Notes: a model not told the origin generated them from the letters alone. A stretch of 64,000 nucleotides of DNA from Metallyticus violacea (GCA_030762175.1 CM060833.1:168964501-169028500), one strand, 5' to 3'; counted from the first letter of the stretch, positions 10,690 through 23,160 are shown. Made by a program: numbers and translations.

Positions 10690-11537
10690 CAGAGAGATAG
10701 ATTCATATATATGGATAATACGTAAATGGTTGCAGTCTTCCTGAGCCAATCTTTGATCTTTAGCCAGTTTTATTAATGACTTCTAGTATTTCTTTCATCC
10801 AAGTTTTCACCATTGTACTCTTTCCATCCTGGTTTTCGTTGATCTAATGTATATAACACATTTTCTTTTGCATTAATTTCTTATGTAATCAAGCCTCAAA
10901 ATAATCTTTTGTGAATCCAGTTATTTAAAAAGTCCTCTTCCTAGTTTCATTTACTCAAAATTAAATCAGGACATATTTCATAGATCTTTGTCCATATCCT
11001 CAGATGCTTTTTTTTTTTTTTTTAAATAATTTGACTCAGAAGAGATGATTAATGCATGGTTCATTGTGTTAGATTCCAAAGTTAATTAATATTGAAAGCC
11101 TTAAAATTCTTGTGCTTTGTTGCAAATAACCATTTCCATGCCCAAAAATTCTCTTTCTATATTTTTCAATTCCAATTCAGCACAGAATCAACTAAAATTT
11201 CCTTTCCCCCCACTTTTTTTCTCCCCACCACTTTGAATTTAAACATAGTACATTGCTCAGTTAACACTTTTTTTTGGTAATCTTTTCTTCTCCTTTGTCT
11301 TCTTTGTTATTAATAATTGTTCCTAAATATTTAGTTTGGTTTATTGCTCTAATGTATATCATTCTCATTGTTGATGTTAGCTTAAGTTGATGGCCAACTA
11401 TTCAGTTTTCTTATAATTTTTATAAGCCTTCATAATTCATAGTGCTTTGTTCATCTTTTAACCACAACTTTTAAATCAAATTGGTCTTGGGGTATTACTA
11501 CTTGCCTATTTGCAAATTATGAATCAAATAAAAAAAA
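10690..11537 (-). pseudogene. LINE remnant, 3' part (split by a DNA transposon)
   Basis: The minus strand just left of the transposon reads FANRQVVIPQDQFDLKVV, a decayed F-A-D-D-Q-V block of insect LINEs. It continues with RLIKIIRKLNSW (the IN-x2-K-T-K region). At about 10720-10870 follows a C-terminal TKTRMERVQW-x-K-L-G segment resembling the end of ORF2. Its upstream half appears at 13863-14760 beyond the inserted transposon. All frames are broken. Confidence 0.55.
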
Positions 11538-13862
11538 CACTGGGCAACAAAAAAATAATTTTTGAATGTTTCGAGCACTTCATGGGGCAATTCCTACTAA
11601 TTTTGGGTTGAGAAAAACAAATATGACAATGAAAAAATTTTATTAGCTCTAGTTTCTATGATATACACAAGGTGGAAGTATTACATATTAACGGATTGAC
11701 AGAAAAGGATACATTTTAATTACATACATGCTAACAACAATGAAAGTGCATTTGATTTTTTTAACTGGTAATTACATGCTAAGAGTTCTAAATTGCTGGA
11801 AAAATACTTCGCAGATAGTCATGTCTGAAGAAAATCATGTGGTGGCCTATTGACTTCGTCGTCTTTTAGCTTGCCTCTTGTGATGGAGTTCTGCAGAATC
11901 CCTATACAAAGACCAACAGTAATTCACAAGCATTACTTCATTCCAAAGGCCCTGATATCTTTGTTCCATAACAGAAATGTCCTGATGGAATCTCTCCCCA
12001 TGTTCATCACTAACAGCTCCACAACTAGGAGGGAAAAAGTCTAGGTGGGAGTGGAGAAAGTGGATCTTAAGGTACGTGTTGCATCCAAGGTTACGGTATT
12101 TTTGCAGGAGCACTGTCACCAAATGCTTGTAGTTGTCATCTCTTTTGTTGCCTAAAAATCCATGAACAACACCCTTGAAGGCTTCCCAAGCTTCCTTTTC
12201 TTTCCCCTCCAAAACTTGGTCAAATGCAGGACCCTTTACAAGTTCTCTTATTTGTGGTCCGACAAAAATGCCTTCCTTAACTTTTGCATCACTTAATTTC
12301 GAAAATTTCTCTCTGATGTACTTAAAGGCCCGTCCTTCTCAGTTCATAGCTTTGACAAAGTGTTTCATCAAACCCAGCTTGATATGCAGGGGTGGAAGAA
12401 CATCTTTTGGGTCCACAAGAGGCTTGGCAATGACATTTTTCTCGCTAGGGTGAAGATTTCTTGCAGGCCAATCTTCTTTAATATAATGCAATTTTCTATC
12501 TCTACTGTCCCACATACATAAGAAGCAGCAATGCTTTGTGTAACCCAGTTGCATTCCTAAGAGTATGGCAATGACTTTTACATCACCACAGATTTTCCAT
12601 TTGTGTTCATGATATTTAATTGAGTCCAAGAGAGCTTTCATATTTGCATATCTCTCCTTCATGTGAACAGCATGACCAACAGGAATAGATGAAAGAAGGT
12701 TCCCGTTGTGAAGTAACACAGCTTTCATACTAAGCTTGGAGGAGTCTATGAATAGCCTCCATTCAGTTGGATCATGGTTCAAATTCAAAGACTTCATCAA
12801 GCCATTAATGTCGCAGCAAACAATATGATTATTTTTCTTCTCAAAAAAGGGAAGCAGTTCCATGTGACGTTTTCTGTACTGTGCGATTCTCACATCACTT
12901 TGGAGAAGATTCCTTTGCTGTAGTCGAGACCCAAGAATTTTTGCCTTCTCCTTTGACAGGCCAAGGTCTCTAATGAGATCACTCAATTCCGCTTGACTCA
13001 GTCTGTGCGGTTTATCATCTTTTCCCTCAAAATCAGGGTTATGGGATGTAGAAGGCTTGTTTGGTTCTTCTTGTTCCACACTGTCTTCATCTTCTACTTC
13101 AAACACACAATTTTCGGGTAGAGTAGGAACTGGTAAACTATCCGAATGTGGAATGGGTCGAATAGCAGATGGAAGATTTGGGTACTGAACTGTTCTTCTT
13201 TTCTTCATAGACAATCCTGCCTTTATAGGTGGAATCAGGCAGAAATAGCAGTCATCTGTATGGTTTGTAGGCTCCCGCCAAATCATAGGTACAGCGAAAG
13301 TCATACATCGCTTCTTCTTTTTCAGCCATTCTCGCAGTGTAACTGAACATGCGTTGCAACATATATGTGGAGCCCAAGACATCCTGGTCCCCTACTTTCA
13401 TACCGAAATAATACTGATAGGCAGTCTTTACAAGAGGCGTTAGATTGCGTTTCTGTGAGGAAAATGTTATTTCACCACAAATATAACAAAAGTTATTCAC
13501 CATATTTACACATTTTCGTGGCATTTTTACAAATTTTACACTAAAAAAGCACTTGCGAACCAGAAATTTAGCATTAATTTGAGTAGAAACTACATGTAAT
13601 TCACAGTCACAGCAACAGTATCTATGTTTATGACTTACAAACAGCTGAAGAGCATTTGTGTTTTGTTATTTGACAGGTGTGCCAACTCCCAAAAAAAAAA
13701 TACCCCCAAATTTAAAATCTCCACTCTAAAAAATGAAATGTCACTTTATCTTCAAAACAAGAGCTAATCTATCATTTTTATGGTGATTTTTTAATACAGC
13801 AGATGGAAATACATGTAAATTCACTATTTTTAAGCCCGAAACATTTTCATTGTTGCCCAGTG
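11538..13862 (-). mobile_element. DNA transposon with CACTGGG termini, possibly CMC-like
   Basis: The element is 2325 bp, bounded by perfect 13-bp terminal inverted repeats (cactgggcaacaa at 11538-11550 and its complement ending at 13862). A second inner match occurs (tgtttcgagc against the complement tgtttcgggc). The flanks on both sides are AAA, compatible with a 3-bp duplication, but the left flank is an A run. A single transposase gene fills most of it on the minus strand. Termini beginning CACTG, CxxC motifs and an insertion between putative acidic residues suggest the CMC (CACTA-Mirage-Chapaev) superfamily, but I assign it only tentatively. Confidence 0.8.
11847..13524 (-). pseudogene. 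Transposase gene of the CACTGGG element, one frameshift and one stop
   Basis: From ATG at 13524 the protein begins MPRKCVNMVNNFCYICGE. After VGDQD (about 13382) it shifts frame to SWAPHICCNAC and runs to 12339. There a TGA after VKAMN interrupts it, and the same frame continues with EGRAFKYI to a stop at 11847, after a basic KRQAKRRRSQ tail. N-terminal Cys pairs (CYIC, CCNAC, CYFC) look zinc-binding. Candidate acidic catalytic positions are D in RLFIDSSK, D in ICGDVKV and E in SDEHGERFHQD, with HCCFLCMWDSRDR between the last two. Only two lesions over about 550 residues imply fairly recent loss. I recognise it as a widespread arthropod transposase-like family; the superfamily is inferred. Confidence 0.75.
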
Positions 13863-14760
13863 AAATTATTAACTTCACTTCCAATCTTTGACAATTTTAT
13901 TTACATTTCTCAAAACACATTCAGCATGTATAGGTTAAAGGATAAAATCGTGTCTTAACACTTTTCAAGTTGCTGTGAGCTGTGAAAAGTATCTTCCTCT
14001 TTGTTATTTGAGGAACCTTTTTATCAGATTAAGTTATTTTTATGTTCATATCTGTGGATTTTTTTACACTGGAACTTCACTAATGTTTTTATTTTATTTT
14101 TTGGACAAGTTTCAAATGTAGTTTTATGCACCATTGCCTATTTTCTCTAACTTTTGTTTCCTTGTTGCATTTTGAGCTATCTCTTCGTGATTTGTTTCAT
14201 GATCCTCTTGATAAGGGAATTCCACTGCAGGATAACTTATCACAAACCAGGGAGCAATTAGAGAAAACAGATGATATTCAAAATATTTTCCAAAAAAATT
14301 AAAATTTTAGTGAAAAGTTTCATTGTAAAATTTTCAACAAACTTAGTGTCTTCCTATTTGAACATTTATATCTAAACAATATTAATTTTTTTAATATTTC
14401 TTTTTTTCAGCATTTTCCAAAGATTATTCCTTAGGACTTCGCTTTTTTTTTAAATGTGTTTTTACCACATGCATTTATTCTTTAACTGACATTTTTTTTG
14501 CTCATCTATTGTAATACAAATAGATTGTTGGTGCAAAACCTTCCTATTAGAAAACTTGGCCCTCCCCAATTTTGCTTTTGTTTTCCTCTTTCTTTTAATT
14601 TGTATTAAATGTTTTTTAAATAACCTGCAAAGGGTAAATTTGATGCTCAGTCCTCTGTAATTTTCTAAATTATTTGTTCTGCATTTATATATTGATATGA
14701 TATGCTTATATTTAACTCTTAAGGAATTTTCTCTTTTTAATTTAATTTGCAAGCAGTGTT
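13863..14760 (-). pseudogene. LINE reverse transcriptase remnant, upstream half of the split LINE
   Basis: The frame at 14462-14752 (minus) reads NLENYRGLSIKFTLCRLFKK, matching the N-Y-R-G-I-S block of LINE RT. It continues with AKFSNRKVLHQQSICITIDEQKK, a decayed G-F-R-K-G-R-S-T-x-D-Q-I-F region. Downstream towards 13863 it is too damaged to follow. Orientation and order fit the piece at 10690-11537, so the transposon at 11538-13862 likely split one LINE. Confidence 0.6.
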
Positions 14761-14940
14761 ATCAAAATATAATGAAATTAATGAAGGTTTACATTATAGT
14801 ATGTAATTAGTTGTAAACAGCCCTAGAATATGTTGTGAAAAGAAAGAAATTTAATTTGTTTAAACCAGCAAAAGCAGCCAAATGTTGAACACACAGCTGT
14901 TCAAAATATTGATAATATTATTGTTGTTATTTCAGTACTT

Positions 14941-15042
14941 TATTTATTTCTAAACTTTTCTTTTTTTTTCCTTTTCCTTTTCTTTCTTTTTCTTTCTTTT
15001 TTTTTTCTTTTTTTTTTTTTCTTTTTTTCTTTTTTTTTTTGG
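14941..15042. repeat. Polypyrimidine (T/C) low-complexity tract
   Basis: About 100 bases of T runs with interspersed C on the + strand, followed by GGGGGG. It could be the inverted poly(A) tail of a decayed retroelement or a simple-sequence expansion. No adjacent element clearly claims it. Confidence 0.85.
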
Positions 15043-15049
15043 GGGGTAC

Positions 15050-16140
15050 ACTGGAAGGGTTGCAGTTTTTCTATTCTGAGAGATCTCTAGATCCAATATA
15101 CAAGGGACAGTAACAGACAGCTAAAGCTAGTTTTCCATGCTAATCAGTGCTTGATACACTGTATAATCAATTTATTTTTATGATTGCTGATTTTGGTAGT
15201 GCACTGCAAAATGTTTCCATCCTCTCCTATTGGAGCCTTCCTGACCACTAGCACCCATGCGGTGATGCTAGTAGAAGGCACAAACACAGAAATAAACAGG
15301 CTGCATTGTTAATGAACATTTCATTTATTATTCATCCCATTTGTCATTATTTGTCATTATTAGATGAGAGGACAATTCAAATATGCTCATATTTATAGCT
15401 ACAAACACTTTAGTTATAGTAATAAGCAATAAAATTTACAAATGCTATATATAACTTTTAGATCATATATTACGTGTTAATACAGAGTATTAAAATAAAC
15501 ATGTTTGAAATATACATGGAAGCAGTTTAATATTAACTGTAGGGTAATTACAATACTAATAGGGAGATCAGCCAGCTGATATTAGTATACGGTACTTTAG
15601 TAAAGTTTAATCAGAAAATTGTCAATGCAGTAATGTCTTTGTATTAGCAATTGTTTTACTTGTGATTTGAATGTTTATTCGTGTGATATATATATATATT
15701 TTTTTAAAATATTATAGCACATGATAAAATAGTTGACCAGCAATTTTTACGTTTAAACATTAAATAAAGCCATCACTTCTTGGGTTAAACAGAACTTGAT
15801 CCTTGTCTAGCAGAACAGATTGGCGTGACGTATCGCTCACGCTCGTTTGTTTTCGACAGCTCTCGGTTCTAAACAATTCCTTGACCGTCGGCAAACGTAA
15901 AATAAACGAATAGCATTGCTTTACATAGAATAAACGTCACTTGGGGTTGGTAGCGCTGATCCAAGTTTTTCATACTTGAAGATCGAGGAAAGTAATTTGT
16001 AGGCCAAAGACTAAACTGACTGCAATAAAATATGTTTTTGTCAGATTTTTCAGAATTTTCTAGCCTGAAAATGTTGCTATACATAAAATTTAGAATTTAA
16101 CATGGACTATACAAGCTGATTTGAACTTTTTAATTTTATT
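15050..16140. other. Unassigned sequence with a locally CpG-containing patch
   Basis: No conserved frame was recognised. A GC-richer patch at about 15815-15900 (cgtgacgtatcgctcacgctcg and nearby CpGs) contrasts with its surroundings. It might be regulatory or a piece of an unrecognised element. A minus frame at 15869-16084 has no recognisable motif. Confidence 0.35.
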
Positions 16141-16147
16141 GTTTCAG

Positions 16148-16211
16148 GAATTATGATGCTGAAAAGGCATTCGAAAGAATGAAAGCTAAGGGAGTCTTCA
16201 AAAATGTATAA
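16148..16211 (+). CDS. Probable terminal coding exon of an unidentified upstream gene
   Basis: A polypyrimidine tract and acceptor (tttattgtttcag, ending 16147) precede an open segment that, after one base, reads NYDAEKAFERMKAKGVFKNV and stops at TAA. A canonical AATAAA follows at 16306-16311, about 95 bases downstream. Codon choice and the helix-like composition look genuine. The peptide loosely resembles a pentatricopeptide half-motif (A-E-x2-F-x-R-M-K-x-x-G-V), but I cannot name the gene. Earlier exons were not found in 1-16140; they may lie left of the window beyond long introns. The exon ends some 600 bp upstream of the candidate NCOA6 promoter. Confidence 0.5.
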
Positions 16212-16305
16212 CATAATGTATAATGAATGTATGTAGTATGAAATGCATAACTTATGTGAACAAAATTATTGTGACCGTGGCTTGGCTATGTAAAAATTAA
16301 TTTGA

Positions 16306-16311
16306 AATAAA
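16306..16311 (+). terminator. Poly(A) signal AATAAA
   Basis: Canonical hexamer about 95 bases after the TAA of the terminal exon at 16148-16211. It is consistent with a 3' end shortly after 16320. Confidence 0.45.
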
Positions 16312-16859
16312 ATGTTAATGAATTTCATTTAAATGTTTTTACACTTGTGTTGACCCGATTGTTGTCCAGCATTGAGTTTCAGTTCAGAACATTGACTTTT
16401 GCATGACAATACATATAAGCATAGTCCGACATTTTTTTGCTAGCAGAAGCTTCACAGAGAAAATCAGTGACGTCATTCCACTGCAACACTGTTTTCATGC
16501 CTGCTCTGCAGCGCCAACTATTCACAGTAGTAAAGAGGGGCACCTAATGTGCAATTATTAAAATTGGTTAACGAAAGTTGAAACTGTATTATTAGATAAT
16601 TGAATACCAATGCAGGAAATTGATTAGTAAATTTGTTTATGTTGTCACCAAGCTAATTTGAATAAGAGCTGATAATTCAGCAGTAAATGGTATAAAATGT
16701 TACACACTTGTGTAATAAAAGAATTCAATTGATAATATGAGTATACTAGGCCAACAATTATAATGGAAAGACGAATTTGTTTTATAGCATTTAGTTTTTT
16801 CCAATTAACCAATGAAAAATTTACGTATGTATGCTTGACCAATGAAAAGTTTTAACTTT

Positions 16860-17560
16860 TTCATTTCAACCTGTAGTATGGCGGGAAGGTTACCCATAAT
16901 TCCATTGATTGATTTGCGCATGTCAGTTCGCAGCATTGCAAATGGCGGCTCTTGTTATTGTTCTATGGCGTTTATGACTTCGTCCAAATTATGCCCGTTT
17001 TTTCTTCACTTTTAGGTAAGATGCGTTAAGTTGTGAGAGAATTCAACGCAATGGATATATTTTACTTTTATTCAAGTGGACAGAAGGTAGGTAACGTCAT
17101 ATTCATCGCCGTATATGGTAGTCTGAAATTGGGCTAAGGAAAGATTTCCCATCTTCACGGGATCGGTTTTCGAATCTAGGATGAATATATTAGAACAGAT
17201 TATAAGTTTTGCGGACCAGTGCAGGGAAGCGAAACTGTTAAGTTAAAGCAGTGGAATTTAAAATGTGTTAATCTATAGTGTTAAATGGTTGAACTGAAAG
17301 TTTTTACATATTTTGACGGAAGTTTGGAGCATGCTGCAGAAGCGGATTTCCACTCCCCCATGACACAAAATGGAGGTCGTATTCCCCTTGAGCGCTTGTT
17401 TGCTGCCTTAACTTAACATTCACGAAGTACAATTTAGTCGTACGAGTTTTCATGTTTCTGTAATGTGATTTAGAAGGCTTTAACCTGGTTAATATATAAA
17501 ATAAACTTTAAATGGGTGCGCGTTCGCGACATGAACTAGGTAAATAAGATGGGGTTTTGA
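16860..17560 (+). promoter_or_regulatory. Candidate promoter and 5'UTR exon, probably of NCOA6
   Basis: This stretch is richer in G+C and CpG than the rest of the window and lacks transposon similarity. AAATGGCGGCT at 16940-16950 matches the YY1-type core-promoter motif found at many housekeeping starts. A strong donor (TTTAG|GTAAGA, intron from 17016) and alternatives at 17087 and 17091 follow. The first ATG, at 16942, opens only an 11-codon frame. The next host exon downstream on this strand is the NCOA6 start exon at 44381, so this most simply is its non-coding first exon. That link is inference. Confidence 0.5.
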
Positions 17561-18178
17561 TCATAAGTATCAACCATATTATTGGGGAGGTTAAGGAAAT
17601 GACTAATATTACCGTAGCTCGTCTATTTTTGGCAAGTTAGGTTAGGTGTGTGGTATAAGGATTTATTCTTGGTGCAAATGCAGAATATAATTTATAATAG
17701 GACTTCCACGACATATTGTTTACTTATTGTCAGCGCCAGGTTGTCAAGTTTTCCATGGTGAACTAGGAGTTAAATTAAACTGAAATAAACTATCAACTCG
17801 TGTACCAATCGCAATGAAATCTGATTTAATATTACTTAGTACATTTAGGTATTTTAAATATTCATATTTTCAGAAAATTATATATGTATATATTTATGTG
17901 TAGTTTATGTATATCAATTACGTGATATTTGTTTATCGAAAACATTAATTAATGTATATTTTAGAAAGTATCTATGTCATTATTCCTAAAGGCTAAAAAT
18001 ATTAATTGAAATTAAGCCACAAAATCCTTAACCATATACGATAATATAGACCTAAGCATATTTGTCTGTTCAGCACTTAAGGTGCATTAGTAACATCACT
18101 TTTACTAGAAACCAGTATAACAATTTTACCGTAATATTAAATGTAAGGTAGTGTACCCTTATTGAATCATGGAAGTGG

Positions 18179-18252
18179 AGCAGGATTTACTCCTTCCTAG
18201 CAGATTGTTTAGAAAAGCAGGATTTACTCCTTCCTAGCAGATTGTTTAGAAA
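18179..18252. repeat. Tandem duplication, 2 x 37 bp
   Basis: Two identical head-to-tail copies (18179-18215, 18216-18252) begin agcaggatttactcc. There is no divergence, so this is a recent duplication or an assembly artefact. Confidence 0.95.
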
Positions 18253-20189
18253 ACATGATTCTACAGTGACTGCTATAAAATTTTCGTAGTATCTGTAGCG
18301 ATGGCCTAATTCTGCAGATTCTTAATACAGATTATGTTGTTTCAAATGATAGTAATATGCAATTTGCATAAAATTAATCTTGTTAGTCCGAAAACCTGTA
18401 GGTGCATATTGCTATTTTGTTGAACCCTTTCATTTCAGCTATTTAAACTGGAACTAACCTCTGTTATGTTTACTTTCCCATACACCAATACGTTAAACTT
18501 ACAATTCATTCATAGGGATGCTATTCAAGCAGAACGCAACTGATATGTTATTTGGATTTATATTTATGTAGATACCTTTACCCTGCTAATATTAGGTGCA
18601 TCAATGACATTTTTGTGCAATTCTAACGAGAACTTTACATCAAACTGTTTCTGTATGTAAAACATTCCATGTAAAACAGGTTGACAATGCATGTACACAA
18701 ATTTATTGCTTTTTAATTTCACAAACCTATGTTAAATTATGGTTGAAATGTGTTTAGTTGAAAAATATATATGAAACTCTTATTTATTTACCAAAAATGT
18801 GTATTATCTAAGCCCTCAGAAGCAGTGCATTTACAAAAATGGAATATAAGTATGATTTAACAGCATTGTAAAATGTAGCTTTTGCAGTAATAAGCCTTAT
18901 GGTTATTTTAACTATAACTATTTAATTACTAATAATTGTTATGTTTCTAGTTTAATTTCATAATTTTATAACATTAGGCTAATAATTTCCTTATTTTGGT
19001 TATGTTTAATGAAAAGGTTTCCCTTTTTATAGTATCATGTTAAATCTTAAGAATTAAGTTGTGAATGCAAGTTGTGTGTTAATCGCATTTAATATGAGAG
19101 GGCAAATTACATACTGAAATCAATCCTTTCCAATATATATGAAATTTTTTTGAAGCTCACATTTTTCCCAATCATCAGTTTTGCAACCAAACTAGTTAAA
19201 TTATTCTGTTTTAGTAGCAATAGGCTTTAAACCCCCCCTGAACAAGGTATCTGGAGGATGAATTAAATTTTTTTTTTTGGTATATTTACTGTGTTTAACA
19301 CAAATCTTTGTTACATTAACTTATATTAACTAAAATTTGCTGCTTGTACTGATAAAAATTACACTTTTAGACTACCATATTCAACTAGTACTAGAATTTT
19401 TTTGCAGCATTTTTAAACTATGAAAACTAATTTTCAAATTCTAACAAATTTATCTTTACTGTACCCAAGCTCCCAACTCTAATAAAGAGAATGTATGGTG
19501 AATGCTTGTCTTGGATATGGTGCAAAGGATAAAGTCAGGATCTACAAAAGTGCCTACGATGCTGAAATTACTAAGCAGAATACATTTTGAGAGTTAAATA
19601 ATGAAAAAGAATAACTTATATATTTTGTGTTTATTTAAAAACATTGAAATCTTTGTCATATTGAGGTATAAAACATGACAAAACAAAATCCAATTTAGGC
19701 AATTCTAAGCATAATAAAAATTGTATTCACTACCTTAATTATTTCTTTTTGTTAGTCACAAAAGATAAAAATATCACTTTCTTTATGGAAGTTCATGCAT
19801 AATACACAAGATTATATATTGTGAAGAAAATTGTTGCAATATCAATAAAATATTATAAATGTAGTAATATATAATGATAAGGGTAATTAAAATATGTCTA
19901 TAATGTAATAGTTTTAGGCATAGTAAGTAAATGCCATTGATAGAAGTGTTAATGTATCTATAATTATGATAACATACTTGTTGGTAGATCCAAATTGATG
20001 GTTGTTGACCAAGAGAAGTAAGAGTTAACATTTATAGCAGCAGTTATAATTGAACATATGTTCACTTGTAGCAAGGCATTCCATTTTTTTGTTCACCCAT
20101 TATGAACAGGGCTTGCAAAATGTCTTTACCATTTCCACAGAGTTTTGCATCTTGGAAGCTGGACATGCCACAGCCAGCCGTGCTAGTAC

Positions 20190-21100
20190 TCTGACTTTGC
20201 TACTTAAAACTATGTAAAATCATATCTTATACAAATGTGGAAATGTTGTCCTCCCTCAACCAAATAAGCATTGCACTGGATAAACATTCCTATTGACATG
20301 ATTTAGTTTGACCACTGTGATGTTTCAGATTTCATATCTAATATTTTCCTTAAATTCTTCCAGTGTGTGAGCATTGTTTTGTCCTTCAGGTTACTCCACA
20401 AATAAAAATCACAGCTTATTAAATCTGGGGACCAAGAGGTGTCAAATGCTAGCACTAATTGCTAATCACTGTATCTTCAAACTCTTCCCTAATTTTATCC
20501 ATGGACTTCGCACTGTATGGGAGTGGTGGAATTCTGTTGAAACCACCCAGAGGATTTCTCTTTTGTTAGCTGATTGAAAAATGGGGTCAGATTGTCATTT
20601 CAGTACCTCTGTCCATTTACTGTGCTTAATAAATAATTGGAGCGATTATAAATCTTTCATAATCATACATCAAATTTTCATGTTTTCAAGGGAAGTTTCT
20701 TATATACTATTTGGATTTTAAGAACACCAATAGTGAGTGTTCAAATGACCATTTTGGTGGAACAATGCTTCATGAGAATAAAAACTGTGGGCTAATTAAC
20801 TCTTGTCTTTGATGCAAGAAACCAGGCACATTTGCAAGGTTTAAGATTTAACTCTTTTGTTGCTGTATATTCAGAAGATGCTAAAATCCCAACTTGTGCT
20901 AATTTTGTTATTGATGTCAGTAACATTCAAAATTGTACACCAATTTTGTCTTTTGGTAAAACTATGTACAGTAATATAAAATTTATTCACAAAATCGTGA
21001 ATTACAGTTCTGGAAAGAGGCAATTGTGCAGAAACTTCCAAATAAATTTCTCACAAATGTGATGAGTTGATTTGTATTTATAATAGCATATATACACAAA
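20190..21100 (-). pseudogene. IS630/Tc3-like (mariner superfamily) transposase remnant
   Basis: On the minus strand the order is: a block around 20760 (HCSTKMVI, comparable to H-x-x-K-V-x-V-W), then VNGQRY (Y-x-x-M region), then GWFQQNSTTP (decayed W-F-Q-Q-D-G-A-x-x-H) near 20530. DFYLWSNLKDKT follows near 20400 (D-F-F-L-W-G-x-L-K-D) and a C-terminal GGQHFH near 20245. This is the usual motif order of insect mariner-like transposases with a D-F-F-L-W end. Every block is separated by stops or shifts. Confidence 0.65.
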
Positions 21101-23160
21101 AATATGGTGCTCTAAAGTCTTCATGAACGAATGTAGACTGTAACCGTTCATGTTCAGGACAGGCAGATAGGCAGGCTGCTGTGAGTGGGGAGGTGAGACA
21201 GGCTGAGGCTCAAAACCACTTGCAAGGGGTGAGGATATATTCTGGAAGTCCGATACTTAAAGATGTGTTTGAAATATTAGACAGAATTCTTATTTGTGTT
21301 TAAATTTATGTTCTTTATAACACTAGAAAAATAATGTTTATCCTTAATCATAATTTTATTTGTTGGATTCTTTACCCATTTTAATTGTTATACATGATTT
21401 TTATACATTTTTTCATAAAATATGCTTTGTAGTGTAAATAAATATTTAATTGAAAATCTTCAGAAAAATTACAACTGTGATAGAAATTATTACTTGATAT
21501 GAATTTTTCTTTCTGTATCATTGCCTTCAGCATTTCTGTCAGGTTTTCCACTAATGTAGTGCAGCTTTGTTTTAATTCTGAATTAGTGAACTACAAGCTA
21601 TTAATTTTTTCAATCAGTGTGTGGTTTGCTATGATTTTCTTTTTTAGCATGTCTTAAAGTTCTAGAGGTTTAGAAGCAGTTCATGTTTAGCAGGATGCTC
21701 CGTCATGCATAAAAATGAACAGGTCATAACCAATCCAAGAGATAGTCTGTGGCACCAGTTGTTAAAATTTATGTACTGATCTGCTTCATTGTTAACTCAT
21801 CCATGAGAAGTCTGGCAGTCCTGAAGATCTCACAGCCCGTAACACAACTAAGGTTGGATGTTTTGCAGTCTGTTGTATTTATTTCAATTTGAACTCCCCT
21901 TCACATTGAAGTCAAACATATGGCAACTCTTTAGATACAGTGAAACATTAGATATGTAAAACATACTTTTTTACAGTCATCAAAAGGTAGTACCTCAATC
22001 CATTTGTCTATTCTAGGTGTTGCTTTACCTTAGCATGACTTGATACCTCCTGCACAAAGGATCCTCTTTAACACTTCCAGGAAGAATTTAAGACAGCAAA
22101 TTGTCTTTAGAATTGACTTTTCTATTCTTACAGCTAACCGTTTGAGTTTTCAAATGCCTATTATTGTAAGCTTATATTTTTGCCCTCATTTTCCAACTGC
22201 TCTATTATTTTTGCTTTTCTCTCGTTGCAATGCCAATTCTATTTATAGTATTTTAACTTATAGAGATGTCTTTTTTGGTAGAATTTTATTCAAAGGATTT
22301 GATTTTTGAGGTTGTTTCATTAATAAATTTCAATGTTTATTTATCTTTTATTTGTCCACTGGCAACTTTTCGTCTATAACTTCCTTCATCCAGGATTGTT
22401 TTGACAACTGCAATTTTTTGTGAGGAAGGGTCTTTGCCATTTTCCATAATATTAAAATTTAAGTACTTCAGAGAAATGGATTTTAAATAAGCATTTAAAT
22501 TGTCTTAGCATTATTCACTCAAGATAATTAATGTTTTTTTCTACAACTAATTGACAAAAATGTACATAATACATCTTAGGTTTTCATGGCCAGTGTATGT
22601 TTTCATATGCTGTCCCAAACAAATTTATACCTCTTTTTTATTACCAATAGAGTAGCATCTGCATGAATCACCTTCAATACTACCTATATTCACTGTTCAG
22701 CAGTGATAGCAAATGAAAAAAATGTAATTGCTGGATTATAAAATTATGAGATATATAATTCCAAATTAGGAAAGGCAATTATGAAATATATAATTCCAAA
22801 ATTAGGAAAGGAAAAGAAAAGGAGAAACCTCTTGAGTTGGTCATATAACATAAACACATCGTATATTTGGGATAAAGATATAGAAAACAGTTTTTGCATT
22901 GTTTAATCATGGTAGATATATTATAGTCAACTAGGTATAAGCATTTTTAAACATAGGGGAGGGGGAATTAACCATTATCACATAATTTTTTGCGATTATC
23001 TTAACTTCTTAATTTTTTATGTTACACATTGTTTTAGGTTTTGGTATTAAGTAGTTGAAAATTAATAAAATGTTTATTAAACCTCTCATTATGATTTCAA
23101 GTCATAATTGCTTTTAGAAAAAAATTTAATAAAGGATTAACATTTCTTTTCGCATCCCAT
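21100..23160. other. No recognised feature; small local duplication
   Basis: AT-rich sequence without an identifiable gene. A short imperfect direct duplication (atataattccaaattaggaaagg) lies at about 22750-22815. Confidence 0.4.

Noticed and set aside
12175..12453. + strand frames at 11850-12453 and 13146-13346
   Set aside because: Antisense shadows of the transposase gene of the CACTGGG element.
16942..16977. ATGGCGGCT start as the NCOA6 start codon
   Set aside because: It opens only 11 codons before a stop; the conserved protein starts at 44383. It may be a short upstream ORF or just the YY1-type motif.
18179..18252. Possible CRISPR-like direct repeats
   Set aside because: Two contiguous copies without spacers in eukaryotic DNA; simply a tandem duplication.
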